Origin: a virus | Virus record (IMG/VR): IMGVR_UViG_3300043775_001169 | Span: 1 to 27,863 of that record | Reading direction: 5' to 3' (one strand) | DNA length: 27,863 bases | Program-made: the position numbers and the translations under genes | In this document: in pieces, positions 7,812 through 15,513 of the stretch | Numbering within the stretch: position 1 is the first letter of the stretch | How the letters are laid out: each line of letters opens with the position of its first letter | The notes under the pieces: generated by a model | Database searches by the model: none | What the model was told of the DNA's origin: nothing | Seen by the model: the letters and a program-made list of their open reading frames with translations, nothing else

Positions 7812-8470
7812 TAGAGTATTATTTGGATTTTGTAAGGGTCTAAAAGATACTCAAAGCCTAAAGATATCTTGGCTTGGATGGTTCCCACTACAATAGCATT
7901 TCTATTATCGTAATACTGACCGACTAAAAGCAAAGCGGCGTGTTTAATTGCCATTGGAAAAATAGTATCTGGGTCAACGCTTGCTGTGCCAACTGGATTA
8001 AATCCCTCGCTTACTTCAATAATATACTTAATCGTATCGTCGGTTATTGAGTCGGGCGCAGTATTGATAAAAATATTTCGTGAGTAGTTGCCCATTGGGT
8101 CAGGTGCTACTAACCAATCACTGCCAGCAAATGCCGTTACCGCTTGGCTGCTGTTTACATAGCTCACAGAGTTAACAGCCAACACGCGGCTATTTACGCG
8201 CAGATAATTGCCAGAAGGTATATTGAGCCCATTAACGGGATTGATTAGCGCAGGCGAGCCCGTAAAGCTATCAAAGCCATATTTAGCCGTTCCCTTCTTA
8301 ATCGAGTATCCTAAGTAATTGCTGCAGGCGTCAACGGCCATACTGATAAGACCGCTAATATAACTGTCATCATCTGAGGCAGTAACGCGCAAATGCTGCT
8401 TAGCGTCGGCTAAACTTAAATAGTCGGTTGCTACATTGGCAAAGGCTGTGTATCTTCTTGATTTAAACAT
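7811..8470 (-). CDS. Head-tail connector (gp6 / gp15-like adaptor)
   Basis: A protein of 219 residues. The start LSLADAKQHLRVTASDDDSY, then ISGLISMAVDACSNYLGY, is the diagnostic helix pair of phage gp6-like connectors. The C-terminal helix AIKHAALLLVGQYYDNRNA is also typical. The middle (80-160) is a beta-rich insert common in longer members. It forms the ring under the portal to which the stopper binds. Its start at 8470 shares bases with the stop of the gene upstream. Confidence 0.87.
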   Translation of the reverse strand: MFKSRRYTAFANVATDYLSLADAKQHLRVTASDDDSYISGLISMAVDACSNYLGYSIKKGTAKYGFDSFTGSPALINPVNGLNIPSGNYLRVNSRVLAVNSVSYVNSSQAVTAFAGSDWLVAPDPMGNYSRNIFINTAPDSITDDTIKYIIEVSEGFNPVGTASVDPDTIFPMAIKHAALLLVGQYYDNRNAIVVGTIQAKISLGFEYLLDPYKIQIIL

Positions 8471-8655
8471 TATTCGGCGTCTAATTCGGTCTCAGGGTTA
8501 GTCGGTTTCTTTTTGGTCTTAGGTGCAGCTACAACTTCAACAGCCCCAGCCTCAAGTAACAACTCGGCTTGCTTTGTTTCAATGTCTACCACCTCCCCCA
8601 AGTTATAACTTAGGTTAAATTGCCCTGTTGGATTGATCAAAAATTTTACTAACAT
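8470..8655 (-). CDS. Small protein after the major capsid gene, unknown function
   Basis: The ATG at 8655 gives 61 residues starting MLVKFLINPTGQFNLSY. A GTG at 8694 would add 13 residues but would begin inside a strong hairpin, so the ATG is preferred. The sequence has a beta-type first half with VVDIETKQAELLLEAGAVEV, then a Lys/Pro-rich tail ending ELDAE. Small proteins with this ETKQAELL..GAVE pattern often sit between capsid and connector genes of HK97-type phages. A structural role is plausible, but I recognise no named family. Confidence 0.65.
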   Translation of the reverse strand: MLVKFLINPTGQFNLSYNLGEVVDIETKQAELLLEAGAVEVVAAPKTKKKPTNPETELDAE

Positions 8656-8664
8656 TTGGCCCGT

Positions 8665-8720
8665 GGGGGGTGCAGTCAAGACCCCCCGCAGCACTCGGAC
8701 TTTTACGCCCCCGAGCGGGC
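8665..8720 (-). other. Two GC-rich hairpins between the capsid gene and the next gene
   Basis: On the minus strand the capsid stop is followed by a GCCC/GGGC stem (8707-8720) and then by a perfect 7-bp stem, GGGGGGT/ACCCCCC, with a 9-base loop (8665-8687). Neither is followed by a T-run, so they do not look like intrinsic terminators. They could stabilise the 3' end of processed capsid mRNA or lower read-through to downstream genes. Confidence 0.6.
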
Positions 8721-8726
8721 TAGTTG

Positions 8727-10040
8727 TTAAGCTACGATATCTTTACAAACTGCGAAGGCAGTAGGCTGCAACAAATTGCAATCCATGTAAGCGTTAAGCA
8801 CAACGTTAGTTAAGCCAGCAGTAGCTCCAGAATATGGGTCTACTGTGAGCTCCATTCCGCCGAAACTCGCAATAGCCATCTTGCTGAAGTCTCCGAAGAT
8901 CATTGCAGACAAAGTGCTAGACGATCCTTTGCTCAAGTTACTAGGAACCAAAGTTGTTGTTGCAACATTGTAACCGTTCAACTCAGTGCCACCAGAAGGC
9001 CAGATAAAGTTACCTTCTACGCCTGAGGCTTGGCGGGCGGTAGTTTGCAATTTAGCTTTCACCAATGGGTTAGTCAAGTAAGCAACACCGTTTCCGTTAG
9101 CGTTCTCAACGGCTTTCATCAAGTTAACAACATCGGCCCAAACTGGAGCGATTCCGTTAGCGTTGGTAGAGTTAGAAGTTGCGCCACCTGCGAAAGTTAC
9201 GTTAACGTTAGCGTTTGCAATAATACCAGTAGGCTCGTTAGAACCACCGCCTTTAATAGCAGCAGTTTCCAAAGATTGGGCCATAGCATTAAGCAACCAA
9301 TTTCTAACGTAAGCATCAATCGAGTTGCTAGATTGCAACATCAACTGGTTAGACACCTGAATATAGGCAGCCAAACGCTTAGGGCTAAAAGTGATTTTTG
9401 AGAAAGCGGGGCTCTTTTCGGTAGCTGTTCCGTTTTCAGTATTCCAACCTGCGCTAGGTACAGTGCTAGCAGTAGGCATATCCAAGTTGCCAACCAATCC
9501 GCTCAAACGTTGAACGCCCAAGTTAGCTAAAACTGTGCGAGGCAACAAAACGTCAATGATTGAACCTACAGAAGTTTGAACGTTAACGCCACCTTCAGAA
9601 CCAGAAGTTCCGCCTGTTGCAGTCATGTCGCGCTTAAATACCGCGGAAGGGATTTTAATAGAGTGAGCAGAAACGCTAACGCCTGAACGTTGGAACTCGT
9701 CGCCACCCATTGCACTAAATTCTCCTTCAACACCTTCACGGCGTCCAGTAACAGCCATTTCAATAGCGCGCTTAAAGCTGTAAGCGTCGGCCATGTTAGA
9801 CTTTTCTTTTTCTTCGCTACGGCTTGCGCTGTGGCCTGCTGCCTGAGCTGCAAGGTTTTGCAATTTCTCTAAGGTTTCAACCTCTGCTTTGATCGCGCCC
9901 AAACGAGCTTCGATTTCGCTTAAGCGGTTAGTTTCAGTGTCAGCCATAGAACGTGCTTCACGCTCGATGGTAGATTGTAGGGTAGACAATTCGCCTAGCA
10001 AACGTCCACGCTCTTCTTTTAGGGCTTTAATTTTATTCAT
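8727..10040 (-). CDS. Major capsid protein (HK97 fold) with N-terminal scaffold (delta) domain
   Basis: A protein of 437 residues following the protease. Residues 1-80 form a charged coiled coil (MNKIKALKEERGRLLGELS, then IEARLGAIKAEVETLEKLQN), the delta domain normally cleaved after prohead assembly. The remainder carries HK97-capsid features: IIDVLLPRTVLANLGVQ, a KITFSPKRLAAYIQVSNQL segment near 215-235, AAIKGGGSNEPTGIIANA, and a C-terminal FGDFSKMAIASFGGMELTVD segment. It self-assembles into the icosahedral shell. The ATG at 10040 is preceded by an A-rich leader with no strong Shine-Dalgarno site. The cleavage point is not certain from sequence; the region around residues 75-115 is a candidate. 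Confidence 0.93.
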   Translation of the reverse strand: MNKIKALKEERGRLLGELSTLQSTIEREARSMADTETNRLSEIEARLGAIKAEVETLEKLQNLAAQAAGHSASRSEEKEKSNMADAYSFKRAIEMAVTGRREGVEGEFSAMGGDEFQRSGVSVSAHSIKIPSAVFKRDMTATGGTSGSEGGVNVQTSVGSIIDVLLPRTVLANLGVQRLSGLVGNLDMPTASTVPSAGWNTENGTATEKSPAFSKITFSPKRLAAYIQVSNQLMLQSSNSIDAYVRNWLLNAMAQSLETAAIKGGGSNEPTGIIANANVNVTFAGGATSNSTNANGIAPVWADVVNLMKAVENANGNGVAYLTNPLVKAKLQTTARQASGVEGNFIWPSGGTELNGYNVATTTLVPSNLSKGSSSTLSAMIFGDFSKMAIASFGGMELTVDPYSGATAGLTNVVLNAYMDCNLLQPTAFAVCKDIVA

Positions 10041-10054
10041 GATTTTTGTTTTTT

Positions 10055-10666
10055 TTAATAGTTTGTGTATCTGGCTAATGCAAGTTTTAAAATATCTGCG
10101 CTTACTTGACTTTGTTTTGCGGCTTCAATTTCTAACTCTTGGTCTCTTGTTGCTGCGATGCTGCGAGCGTCTGCTTCTGTATCCTCGTAAGCGGGATAAG
10201 TTACAGGGCTCACGTCGTATAGATCCTCAATCATTGAAATAGAACGCTTGCCCATACTGCCATACTTTTCGGACTCGCTCCAGTTCTGTGATTTAATTGT
10301 AAATGCAAATGAGCTCTGCGTAATGTCGCCGCGCATAATGCTGCGCACTACTGACATGTGCGTAGGGTTCTCATAATCTGGTATCCAAGTATATTCAAGA
10401 TTGCCGTCGCCATTTACAAACACTCTGCAAGTATCTGCCTTTGTGCGGCCCAAAATTAAATCGGCTTCGTGGTTAAACAAACAACGGATATCGTAATCCT
10501 TACTTAAAGCATTATCAAACGCCCCGGCCATTATAACCTCTTCAAAGTATCCAAGGTCAGTAACTGAATTAATAACGGCAGCGATGCCACCAATTTCTTT
10601 TGGCATGCCTTCGCCGTCTGCTCTAGTGTGGACGGTGCCCGTAAATGTGCGCCTTTCTTGTTTCAT
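10055..10666 (-). CDS. Prohead protease (HK97 gp4 / S78-like)
   Basis: A protein of 203 residues between portal and capsid. A histidine in LFNHEADLILGRT (H66) and a serine in GDITQSSFAF (S118/S119) match the catalytic His and Ser of HK97-family prohead proteases. The motif DVSPVTYPAYEDTEA near residue 155 is a further family mark. It cleaves the scaffold domain of the capsid protein during head maturation. The C-terminal helix is charged. The gene starts one base after the portal stop codon region, so the pair is almost certainly co-translated. Confidence 0.92.
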   Translation of the reverse strand: MKQERRTFTGTVHTRADGEGMPKEIGGIAAVINSVTDLGYFEEVIMAGAFDNALSKDYDIRCLFNHEADLILGRTKADTCRVFVNGDGNLEYTWIPDYENPTHMSVVRSIMRGDITQSSFAFTIKSQNWSESEKYGSMGKRSISMIEDLYDVSPVTYPAYEDTEADARSIAATRDQELEIEAAKQSQVSADILKLALARYTNY

Positions 10667-10667
10667 T

Positions 10668-11939
10668 TTAATTTATTGTTTGGTTATTTACGCCGTCTGG
10701 GTTATTGTTTTTGTCTGCGGTCGCCATAAGGTTTGCAATCTTGGCATCCATATACTCGTTGATCTGACTGCTAGGCATTAAGTTGGCCTCGATTAAATAT
10801 TCGTCGCCACCATCAAACGCGTTTACATCCTCATAAACCCGCGCCTCGTTACGTGAAAGCCAGCCGCCGCGGATGCCTTTATTATAATAGTCTGCTCGCT
10901 CGTTAGCGGAGGCCCTCAATAGTGAGTTAAAATTGAATTTAAAGTAATATGTAAGCTTGTCATTTTCTGTAAGCAACTTACGCGCTAGCTCTTGCTCAAT
11001 GTTAATTGCGTAGCTCATTAAAGTGCGGGCGTAAAAATCTTGGTATTCCTGTTCAACGCTTGACTTAATCCCTGCGGTTGCGCCAATCATTGACGCGGGC
11101 ACTCCAAAGATTCGCGCGATTTCCTCGCTGCTAAATTTACGGGTCTCCAAGTACTGTGCCTCTTCAGGGCTTAGGCTAAGCTTCTCCATCTTGATGCCGT
11201 TGGGAAGCACAGCGCTACGGCTTGCCCCGTCGATAACATCGTCGAGGGATTTTTTCAAAGGCCCTGCTTGATCTATTTTTATCTGGGCGTCTGACGTTAA
11301 CAAAAATTTCAATACTCCATTTTTATAAACGCCTGCGCTCTGGCTGATTGCTGCCAAGTCAATGCCTAAAGTTTCGGCGTGCAATACTACAGGGCTTAAA
11401 CCTACTAGCGGATTATCGCCACACATTCCTTTAAAGTGTAGCATTTCAGTAGCGGGTATCATGCCCGGGTATCCTGCGAGTGTAACCTTGTAAAACAAAA
11501 GGCCGTCCTGCATAACAGGGGTAACGTACTGCGGCGCGATTGGGTGCAACTCAATGCCGATATTCCGAACATCGCGATTAATAAAAGCGTAAGCGTTGCC
11601 AGTTAGCGCCAAGTGGCTGGTCATGTACTTGGTGAAATCGTATTTTGTTTGATAGGGATTCGGCTCGTTAGTTAAAGCTGTGGCGTAGTGGATTATAATT
11701 TGGTCCCTGCTTTGGCCATCGTCTTTATACAATTTCAAACCAAGCCCCGCGATTCCGTCCGCAATAACTCTAACGCAAGCGTGCACGGATGCAATGCTTA
11801 ACGCCGTTGTATTATTTACGGCTTGGCCGCTTTTGGTTTGATAGCCAAAAATATTGTTTAAGGTATTTACAAACCAGTCTGCGGGTTGCGTTAGCATTGA
11901 CCGCTTTTCTGTTTTCCGTTCCCAAAATCGTAGATTCAT
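10668..11939 (-). CDS. Portal protein (HK97 family)
   Basis: The ATG at 11939 gives 423 residues (MNLRFWERKTEKRSML). A TTG three codons upstream is less likely. Family features in order are ALSIASVHACVRVIADGIAGL (about 45-65), LALTGNAYAFINRD (about 108-122), MLHFKGMCGDNPLVGLSPV (about 165-185), KFSSEEIARIFGVPASMIGA (about 268-288) and SVEQEYQDFYARTL (about 293-306). These are hallmarks of HK97-type portals. The dodecameric portal is the DNA gate where terminase and connector dock. About 45 bp separate it from the small gene upstream, with a near-match TAATTTG just before the start. Confidence is high. Confidence 0.93.
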   Translation of the reverse strand: MNLRFWERKTEKRSMLTQPADWFVNTLNNIFGYQTKSGQAVNNTTALSIASVHACVRVIADGIAGLGLKLYKDDGQSRDQIIIHYATALTNEPNPYQTKYDFTKYMTSHLALTGNAYAFINRDVRNIGIELHPIAPQYVTPVMQDGLLFYKVTLAGYPGMIPATEMLHFKGMCGDNPLVGLSPVVLHAETLGIDLAAISQSAGVYKNGVLKFLLTSDAQIKIDQAGPLKKSLDDVIDGASRSAVLPNGIKMEKLSLSPEEAQYLETRKFSSEEIARIFGVPASMIGATAGIKSSVEQEYQDFYARTLMSYAINIEQELARKLLTENDKLTYYFKFNFNSLLRASANERADYYNKGIRGGWLSRNEARVYEDVNAFDGGDEYLIEANLMPSSQINEYMDAKIANLMATADKNNNPDGVNNQTIN

Positions 11940-11984
11940 CGCCCGCAAATTACAACCTCTTTAATTCTGCCGTGTTAACAAATC

Positions 11985-12170
11985 TTATTTATTACGCCCC
12001 TGGGCTAGCCACCTGCAAAGAGCCGAGCGAAATACGTCGTAGTTTTTATAGCGTGGCACGCCGTACCTTTCTAAGTACTCGGCTTCCGTTGCGTTATAGG
12101 CATCCTCATAAGTGCGATACTTAGGAAGGTTAAAATAATACTTGTTCATAAAGTCGTCAACAAATCTCAT
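11985..12170 (-). CDS. Small conserved-looking protein between terL and portal
   Basis: The ATG at 12170 overlaps the terL stop as ATGA and gives 61 residues (MRFVDDFMNKYYFNLPKY). A further ATG at 12185 would add five residues. The sequence is rich in Tyr, Arg and Asn and looks helical, with TYEDAYNATEAEYLERYG and NYDVFRSALCRWLAQ. Similar small Tyr-rich proteins occur at this position in Bacteroidota phages as I recall them, but I know no function. Its place suggests a part in packaging or head assembly. Confidence 0.65.
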   Translation of the reverse strand: MRFVDDFMNKYYFNLPKYRTYEDAYNATEAEYLERYGVPRYKNYDVFRSALCRWLAQGRNK

Positions 12171-13789
12171 AAGCTTATAAACCAAAAGTCCGTTTCTTTT
12201 TCTTTGGCAGCGTCTTGCATAGCCGTGCCCAATGCCATTACAATAGATACAGGCCCGTCGACCTTATCCCCGCTCTTTGCTTTGTTAATCTTAATATTGC
12301 CAGCAGGGTCATTAGCAAGTAATACGTTACCCATCATCCAACGGGTAACTGGGTTGCCATCGTGTTTAAGCCTGCCGTCTTTTACTAGGCGCTCCAGTTC
12401 CTTCGTCGGGCTGCTCATTGAAATAAAGCCCTGCCCGAAGGGAAACATTTGCAAGCCCTCGTTTTGTAAATCAATTACAAGCTGCGAAGCGTTGAAGCGG
12501 TCGTAAGCAATATCTTTAATTTCAAACTCCAATGCCAAATCTAATATTTGTGCCTTAATAAAATTATAGTCCGTTACGTTTCCCTCGGTTGCAGTAATTA
12601 CACCGTCCGCAATCCATTGCCTAATGGAAGCGCCTGCTGCATCCTTTCTTTTGTAGGCTGCCTCGCTTGGCAAAAAGTACCAAGTCCTAATCGCCGAGTA
12701 TTCGGGCCAATACAAACTAAACGCGCAAAAGTCTCCAGTGCTTGCCAAATCCAAACCGCCGTAACAAATCCCGTCTAGCTGTTGAGACTCGGCGCATTCC
12801 ATCCAAGTACTGTCATTAATCCAAGTCATGGCCGTATCTGTCCACACGTTTAGCAGTTTGGTTTTAAACTCAACTTCTTTGTGTACAAATTCCTTAGCCT
12901 CGGTTAGTGCCTGCTCTAACTGACGCGGATAAACCGAAATGCCCCAATTAGGATTAGCCTTTGCCCAGTTTGCCGAGTCTGTCCAATCGTCGCCTTCGTC
13001 TAGCGTATAGATTACAGAAAATAAAGCATCGTCTACAATAGCCCCAGATAAAACCGAGGCGCAGTAATTGCGATGCTTATAGCAAGGCGACTCACGATTA
13101 AAGCCTGCGGTCGTAATTGTGAATAACAACGGTTGCCTCCTTGCCCCCATCGAGTTGCGCAATACGTTATAAAGCTCATCGTTAGGGTGCGCGTGGTATT
13201 CGTCAATTACTGCAAAGTGCGTGTTTAGGCCATCCTGTTTACTTGGGTTCCATTCCAAGGGCTTGTAAATACTTTGGCCGTAAAGTATGCGCCTATTGTT
13301 TACTGAGTTGTTAACGGTTAACGATTCTGCAAGCCAGTCTACATTTTGGCAAACCCTAACAGACTCCGCAAATACCATCATGGCTTGGTCCAACTTTGTA
13401 GCTGCGCTATAAACTTGCGCTGCGCTTTCGCCGTCAGCCATCAACCCGTAAAGCATTACCGCACTCGAGAAAGTAGATTTCCCATTTTTTCGGGGTACCT
13501 CAACATAAGCCCGCGTAAATCTTCGGCTGCCGTCGGGATTCAGAAACCCGAACAGATTCCAAACTATAAAAGCCTGCCACCCTTCCAACTTAAACGGCTT
13601 GCCGGCATAGTCACCCGTCGAGTGCTCGAGCTGTTCGATAAAGTCGATGGCGTGCTGCGCGTAGTTTTCACTAAACGCCCAACCCCCCGCCCTGTCGGAC
13701 AGATAACGGTTAACAGCATTGCGCACGTGTTCGCACACAACTACGCGCCCACTTACTACGTCGTCAATATATTGCTCAGCTATTCGCAA
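12167..13789 (-). CDS. terL: Terminase large subunit
   Basis: A protein of 540 residues of the Terminase_1 / HK97-like type. The Walker A region is VEVPRKNGKST (about 96-106), Walker B is HFAVIDEYHAH (D196, E197), and FTITTAGF near 223-230 is the coupling motif. The C-terminal nuclease part begins GGLDLASTGD (D347), with further acidic residues at IAYDRFNAS and near KVDGPVSIVMALG (about residue 515). It is the ATP-driven motor that packages DNA into the prohead and cuts it. It follows terS and one small gene, and overlaps both neighbours by a few bases. This family is often associated with cos-type packaging, here supported by the HNH gene next to terS. Confidence 0.95.
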   Translation of the reverse strand: MRIAEQYIDDVVSGRVVVCEHVRNAVNRYLSDRAGGWAFSENYAQHAIDFIEQLEHSTGDYAGKPFKLEGWQAFIVWNLFGFLNPDGSRRFTRAYVEVPRKNGKSTFSSAVMLYGLMADGESAAQVYSAATKLDQAMMVFAESVRVCQNVDWLAESLTVNNSVNNRRILYGQSIYKPLEWNPSKQDGLNTHFAVIDEYHAHPNDELYNVLRNSMGARRQPLLFTITTAGFNRESPCYKHRNYCASVLSGAIVDDALFSVIYTLDEGDDWTDSANWAKANPNWGISVYPRQLEQALTEAKEFVHKEVEFKTKLLNVWTDTAMTWINDSTWMECAESQQLDGICYGGLDLASTGDFCAFSLYWPEYSAIRTWYFLPSEAAYKRKDAAGASIRQWIADGVITATEGNVTDYNFIKAQILDLALEFEIKDIAYDRFNASQLVIDLQNEGLQMFPFGQGFISMSSPTKELERLVKDGRLKHDGNPVTRWMMGNVLLANDPAGNIKINKAKSGDKVDGPVSIVMALGTAMQDAAKEKETDFWFISL

Positions 13790-13991
13790 AGAAATAATCT
13801 AAAGCTATCTGCGCAAGGTATTGGTTTCTGTAAAGGTGCGGCGTTTCGCTCCAGAGTCCATCTTTTCCGCAAGGCTTAAAGCCGCTGCCTTGATCACGGC
13901 AAAGGATAAAATGGAATCCGCTTGGCTCGATTCTAAAACTTACGCCCTCGGTTAATTCTACTGGCTCGGTTGTTTCAATTTTCTTTTTCAT
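13776..13991 (-). CDS. Small protein between terS and terL, unknown function
   Basis: A protein of 71 residues starting MKKKIETTEPVELTEGVSF. It overlaps the terS stop by 4 bp (ATGA) and the terL start by 14 bp, so it belongs to the packaging operon. It has an acidic Thr-rich start, a beta-like centre (FRIEPSGFHFILCRDQGSG), and two cysteines (CRDQ and KPCGK) too few and too far apart for a clear zinc site. I do not recognise a family. Confidence 0.6.
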   Translation of the reverse strand: MKKKIETTEPVELTEGVSFRIEPSGFHFILCRDQGSGFKPCGKDGLWSETPHLYRNQYLAQIALDYFFANS

Positions 13992-14458
13992 GCTATTTTT
14001 GATTTTTGTAAAAGTTCCAATTTACTTACTGGCGCGCTCTTGCCTGTTTCAATCTTGCCTCGTGCGCTTGGCGTTACTCCAAATAGTTGCCCCATTTGTG
14101 TAGCTTGCTTAAGTGCTCGGCTTCTAACATCGTACCAGGGCGAAATAACTTTATCGCCAAAACGATTTAACACAACTTCCCCCTCCGCCTCTGTCATTCC
14201 GCACGCTTTCTTATAAAGTCCTAACTCGTTGCAGTACCCGGCAACTAACCCAAGATCAACGCCTGTTAACAAATGATTATTTTTTAACTCCCTACAAGTT
14301 ACATCCCAATACTCGAAGCCCAAAGCGTTTAAGTGCGCAGGCGGTTGCGGTACCCCTTCGCTTAGTTCGACAATCATAGGCGCGGCTAATTCCCTGCTCG
14401 GGCTTAGCGTTCCCTTCATTACCTTAATTTCGGTAGGTATTCGTGGCCTTCCTTTCAT
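13988..14458 (-). CDS. terS: Terminase small subunit (P27 family)
   Basis: A protein of 156 residues. Its start MKGRPRIPTEIKVMKGTLSPS, central ALGFEYWDVTCRELKNNHLL with DLGLVAGYCNELGLYKKA, and C-terminal FGVTPSARGKI are characteristic of the P27-type terminase small subunit. It recognises the packaging site and recruits TerL. It is the first gene of the morphogenesis block after the HNH gene. An 85-bp non-coding gap upstream contains a TAnnTTTG box five bases from the ATG and a 14-bp word shared with the recE/regulator switch. Confidence 0.9.
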   Translation of the reverse strand: MKGRPRIPTEIKVMKGTLSPSRELAAPMIVELSEGVPQPPAHLNALGFEYWDVTCRELKNNHLLTGVDLGLVAGYCNELGLYKKACGMTEAEGEVVLNRFGDKVISPWYDVRSRALKQATQMGQLFGVTPSARGKIETGKSAPVSKLELLQKSKIA

Positions 14459-14463
14459 ATTTA

Positions 14464-14490
14464 CAAATATAGTCTAAAATTTAGTACATT
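14464..14490 (-). promoter_or_regulatory. Candidate late promoter and operator before terS
   Basis: The minus strand carries TATATTTG at 14464-14471, matching TAnnTTTG, five bases before the terS ATG. Five bases further upstream (14477-14490) lies AATGTACTAAATTT, identical over 14 bases to 22486-22499 in the recE/regulator gap. No TTTG -33 box is present at normal spacing, which would fit an activator-dependent promoter. The sequence match is observed; its function is inferred. Confidence 0.5.
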
Positions 14491-14543
14491 TATTTTTGCA
14501 CGGGTGTGAAAGAAAATAAGACCCGCGGTTTTGAGCACGTACC

Positions 14544-14864
14544 TCATAGATCCAAAGGGGGGTATGGGGTCGCATTTCTTTCTCGCGCGGACTTAGAAGC
14601 ATGGCACGAATTGCACAGCGGTTGTAAGTTATCCATTGCCCAGAACTCGCCACCTAATCGCACTGGCTCGATGTGATCTACCATCTGCGCAACTGTCAGT
14701 AAGCCCAGCGATTCGCAGTTAACACATAACGGATTGCACTGCAGTACCTGCTCGCGGACGTTACGCCATCGCGTTGTATTGTATCTAACCTCGACGAAAG
14801 AACCTTTAACGTAAGGACGCTTAGGCTTTCCCTTGTCGCCCTTTGGTTTGTTAACGCTTGGCAT
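14544..14864 (-). CDS. HNH endonuclease, packaging-associated
   Basis: A protein of 106 residues with a complete HNH motif and zinc ligands: CNPLCVNC (C47, C50), then MVDHIEPVRLGG (D63, H64), DNLQPLCNSCHASK (N79, C84, C87, H88). The basic N-terminus (KPKGDKGKPKRPYVKG) could bind DNA. Free-standing HNH proteins next to terS/terL are known to take part in specific cos cleavage by the terminase complex in HK97-like phages, so that is the likely role here. It overlaps the upstream VRR-NUC gene by 14 bp, and an 85-bp gap separates it from terS. Confidence 0.9.
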   Translation of the reverse strand: MPSVNKPKGDKGKPKRPYVKGSFVEVRYNTTRWRNVREQVLQCNPLCVNCESLGLLTVAQMVDHIEPVRLGGEFWAMDNLQPLCNSCHASKSARERNATPYPPLDL

Positions 14865-15195
14865 CTAGGCTTATGATTAGGTCCTGAAACTCTGCTAAGG
14901 TGCGCACTATCTTATAGGGTAATCCTGCCTCGATGCAATGCGCCTCGAACTGACGCTGTGCAGGGCTTTGTATACCTACATCAGTCTTAAGCTCAACGAA
15001 CCCAACCCAACCCCTGTATACTACCAGCAAGTCAGCCGCCCCCTTATACAACCCTGTTGCCTTCATCGTTACCGCTGTCATCTTATCCCTTAACCCTCCG
15101 TTAGGTATGCTCAGGATCATGCAACGCTTATCGTGGATGACATAGGTATTTTGATACCATAAATAAATACTTTGTTGTAATTGATTCTCGTTCAT
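14851..15195 (-). CDS. VRR-NUC domain nuclease
   Basis: A protein of 114 residues covering just the VRR-NUC fold: an N-terminal helix (NENQLQQSIYLWYQN), LSIPNGGLRDK (about 28-38), KATGLYKGAADLLVVY with D55, VGFVELKTDVG with E68 and K70, and SPAQRQFE with Q80. These match the PD-(D/E)XK active-site layout of the family. Small phage VRR-NUC proteins are thought to resolve branched DNA in replication or packaging. Here the gene sits between the candidate origin and the packaging genes. The ATG at 15195 follows an (AT)n tract. Confidence 0.88.
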   Translation of the reverse strand: MNENQLQQSIYLWYQNTYVIHDKRCMILSIPNGGLRDKMTAVTMKATGLYKGAADLLVVYRGWVGFVELKTDVGIQSPAQRQFEAHCIEAGLPYKIVRTLAEFQDLIISLDAKR

Positions 15196-15267
15196 ATATA
15201 TATATTCTTTAGTGTCTATTATAGTGGAATATGCAATGTAGCCAATGCCAGTAAGGGATACAGCGCA

Positions 15268-15285
15268 TTTTCTACACTTTCTACA
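15268..15285 (+). repeat. Iteron pair 1
   Basis: Two adjacent 9-mers, TTTTCTACA and CTTTCTACA, followed by GAGA. The first is one base away from the relaxed DnaA-box consensus TTWTNCACA. Confidence 0.75.
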
Positions 15286-15332
15286 GAGAGCACAAAATGC
15301 AATGTAGCCTGTGTAGGCTTGGGATTGAGCCT

Positions 15333-15350
15333 CTTTCTACACTTTCTACA
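15333..15350 (+). repeat. Iteron pair 2
   Basis: Two adjacent exact copies of CTTTCTACA followed by GAGA, 65 bp after pair 1 and in the same orientation. Confidence 0.75.
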
Positions 15351-15439
15351 GAGAAATACAAAGACTTTGGAAAGTAGTAAATAGAAATTAGGTAAAATAC
15401 AGGGTAGTATAATACGCTCAGCAATGTTATGTATTTTCG

Positions 15440-15457
15440 TGTAGAAAGTGTAGACAA
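15440..15457 (-). repeat. Iteron pair 3 (inverted)
   Basis: TGTAGAAAG is the exact reverse complement of CTTTCTACA. It is followed directly by TGTAGACAA, which has two mismatches. The orientation is opposite to pairs 1 and 2. Confidence 0.7.
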
Positions 15458-15513
15458 ACGCCAAAATCGACCTCAAACCCAAGCCTAGTAACGCTACAGA
15501 GAAAAGCCGTTTT

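Larger units (their letters stand above)
15196..15513. other. Candidate replication origin: 318-bp repeat-rich non-coding region
   Basis: This is the longest stretch without a convincing gene. It starts with an AT-rich tract (15196-15232, including alternating AT) that could serve as an unwinding element. It is followed by two degenerate direct repeats with a period of about 65 bp: GCAATGTAGCC at 15233 and 15299, and paired CTTTCTACA-type 9-mers at 15268 and 15333. An inverted pair lies at 15440. Small hairpins (GCCT/AGGC at 15307-15318) also occur. It sits between the primase-helicase and the VRR-NUC gene. A 100-residue open frame crosses it, but it looks like translated repeats. The origin call is an inference. 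Confidence 0.5.

Noticed and set aside
8665-8687. Perfect G6T/AC6 hairpin as an intrinsic terminator
   Set aside because: No T-run follows on either strand, and essential head-tail genes lie downstream in the same direction.
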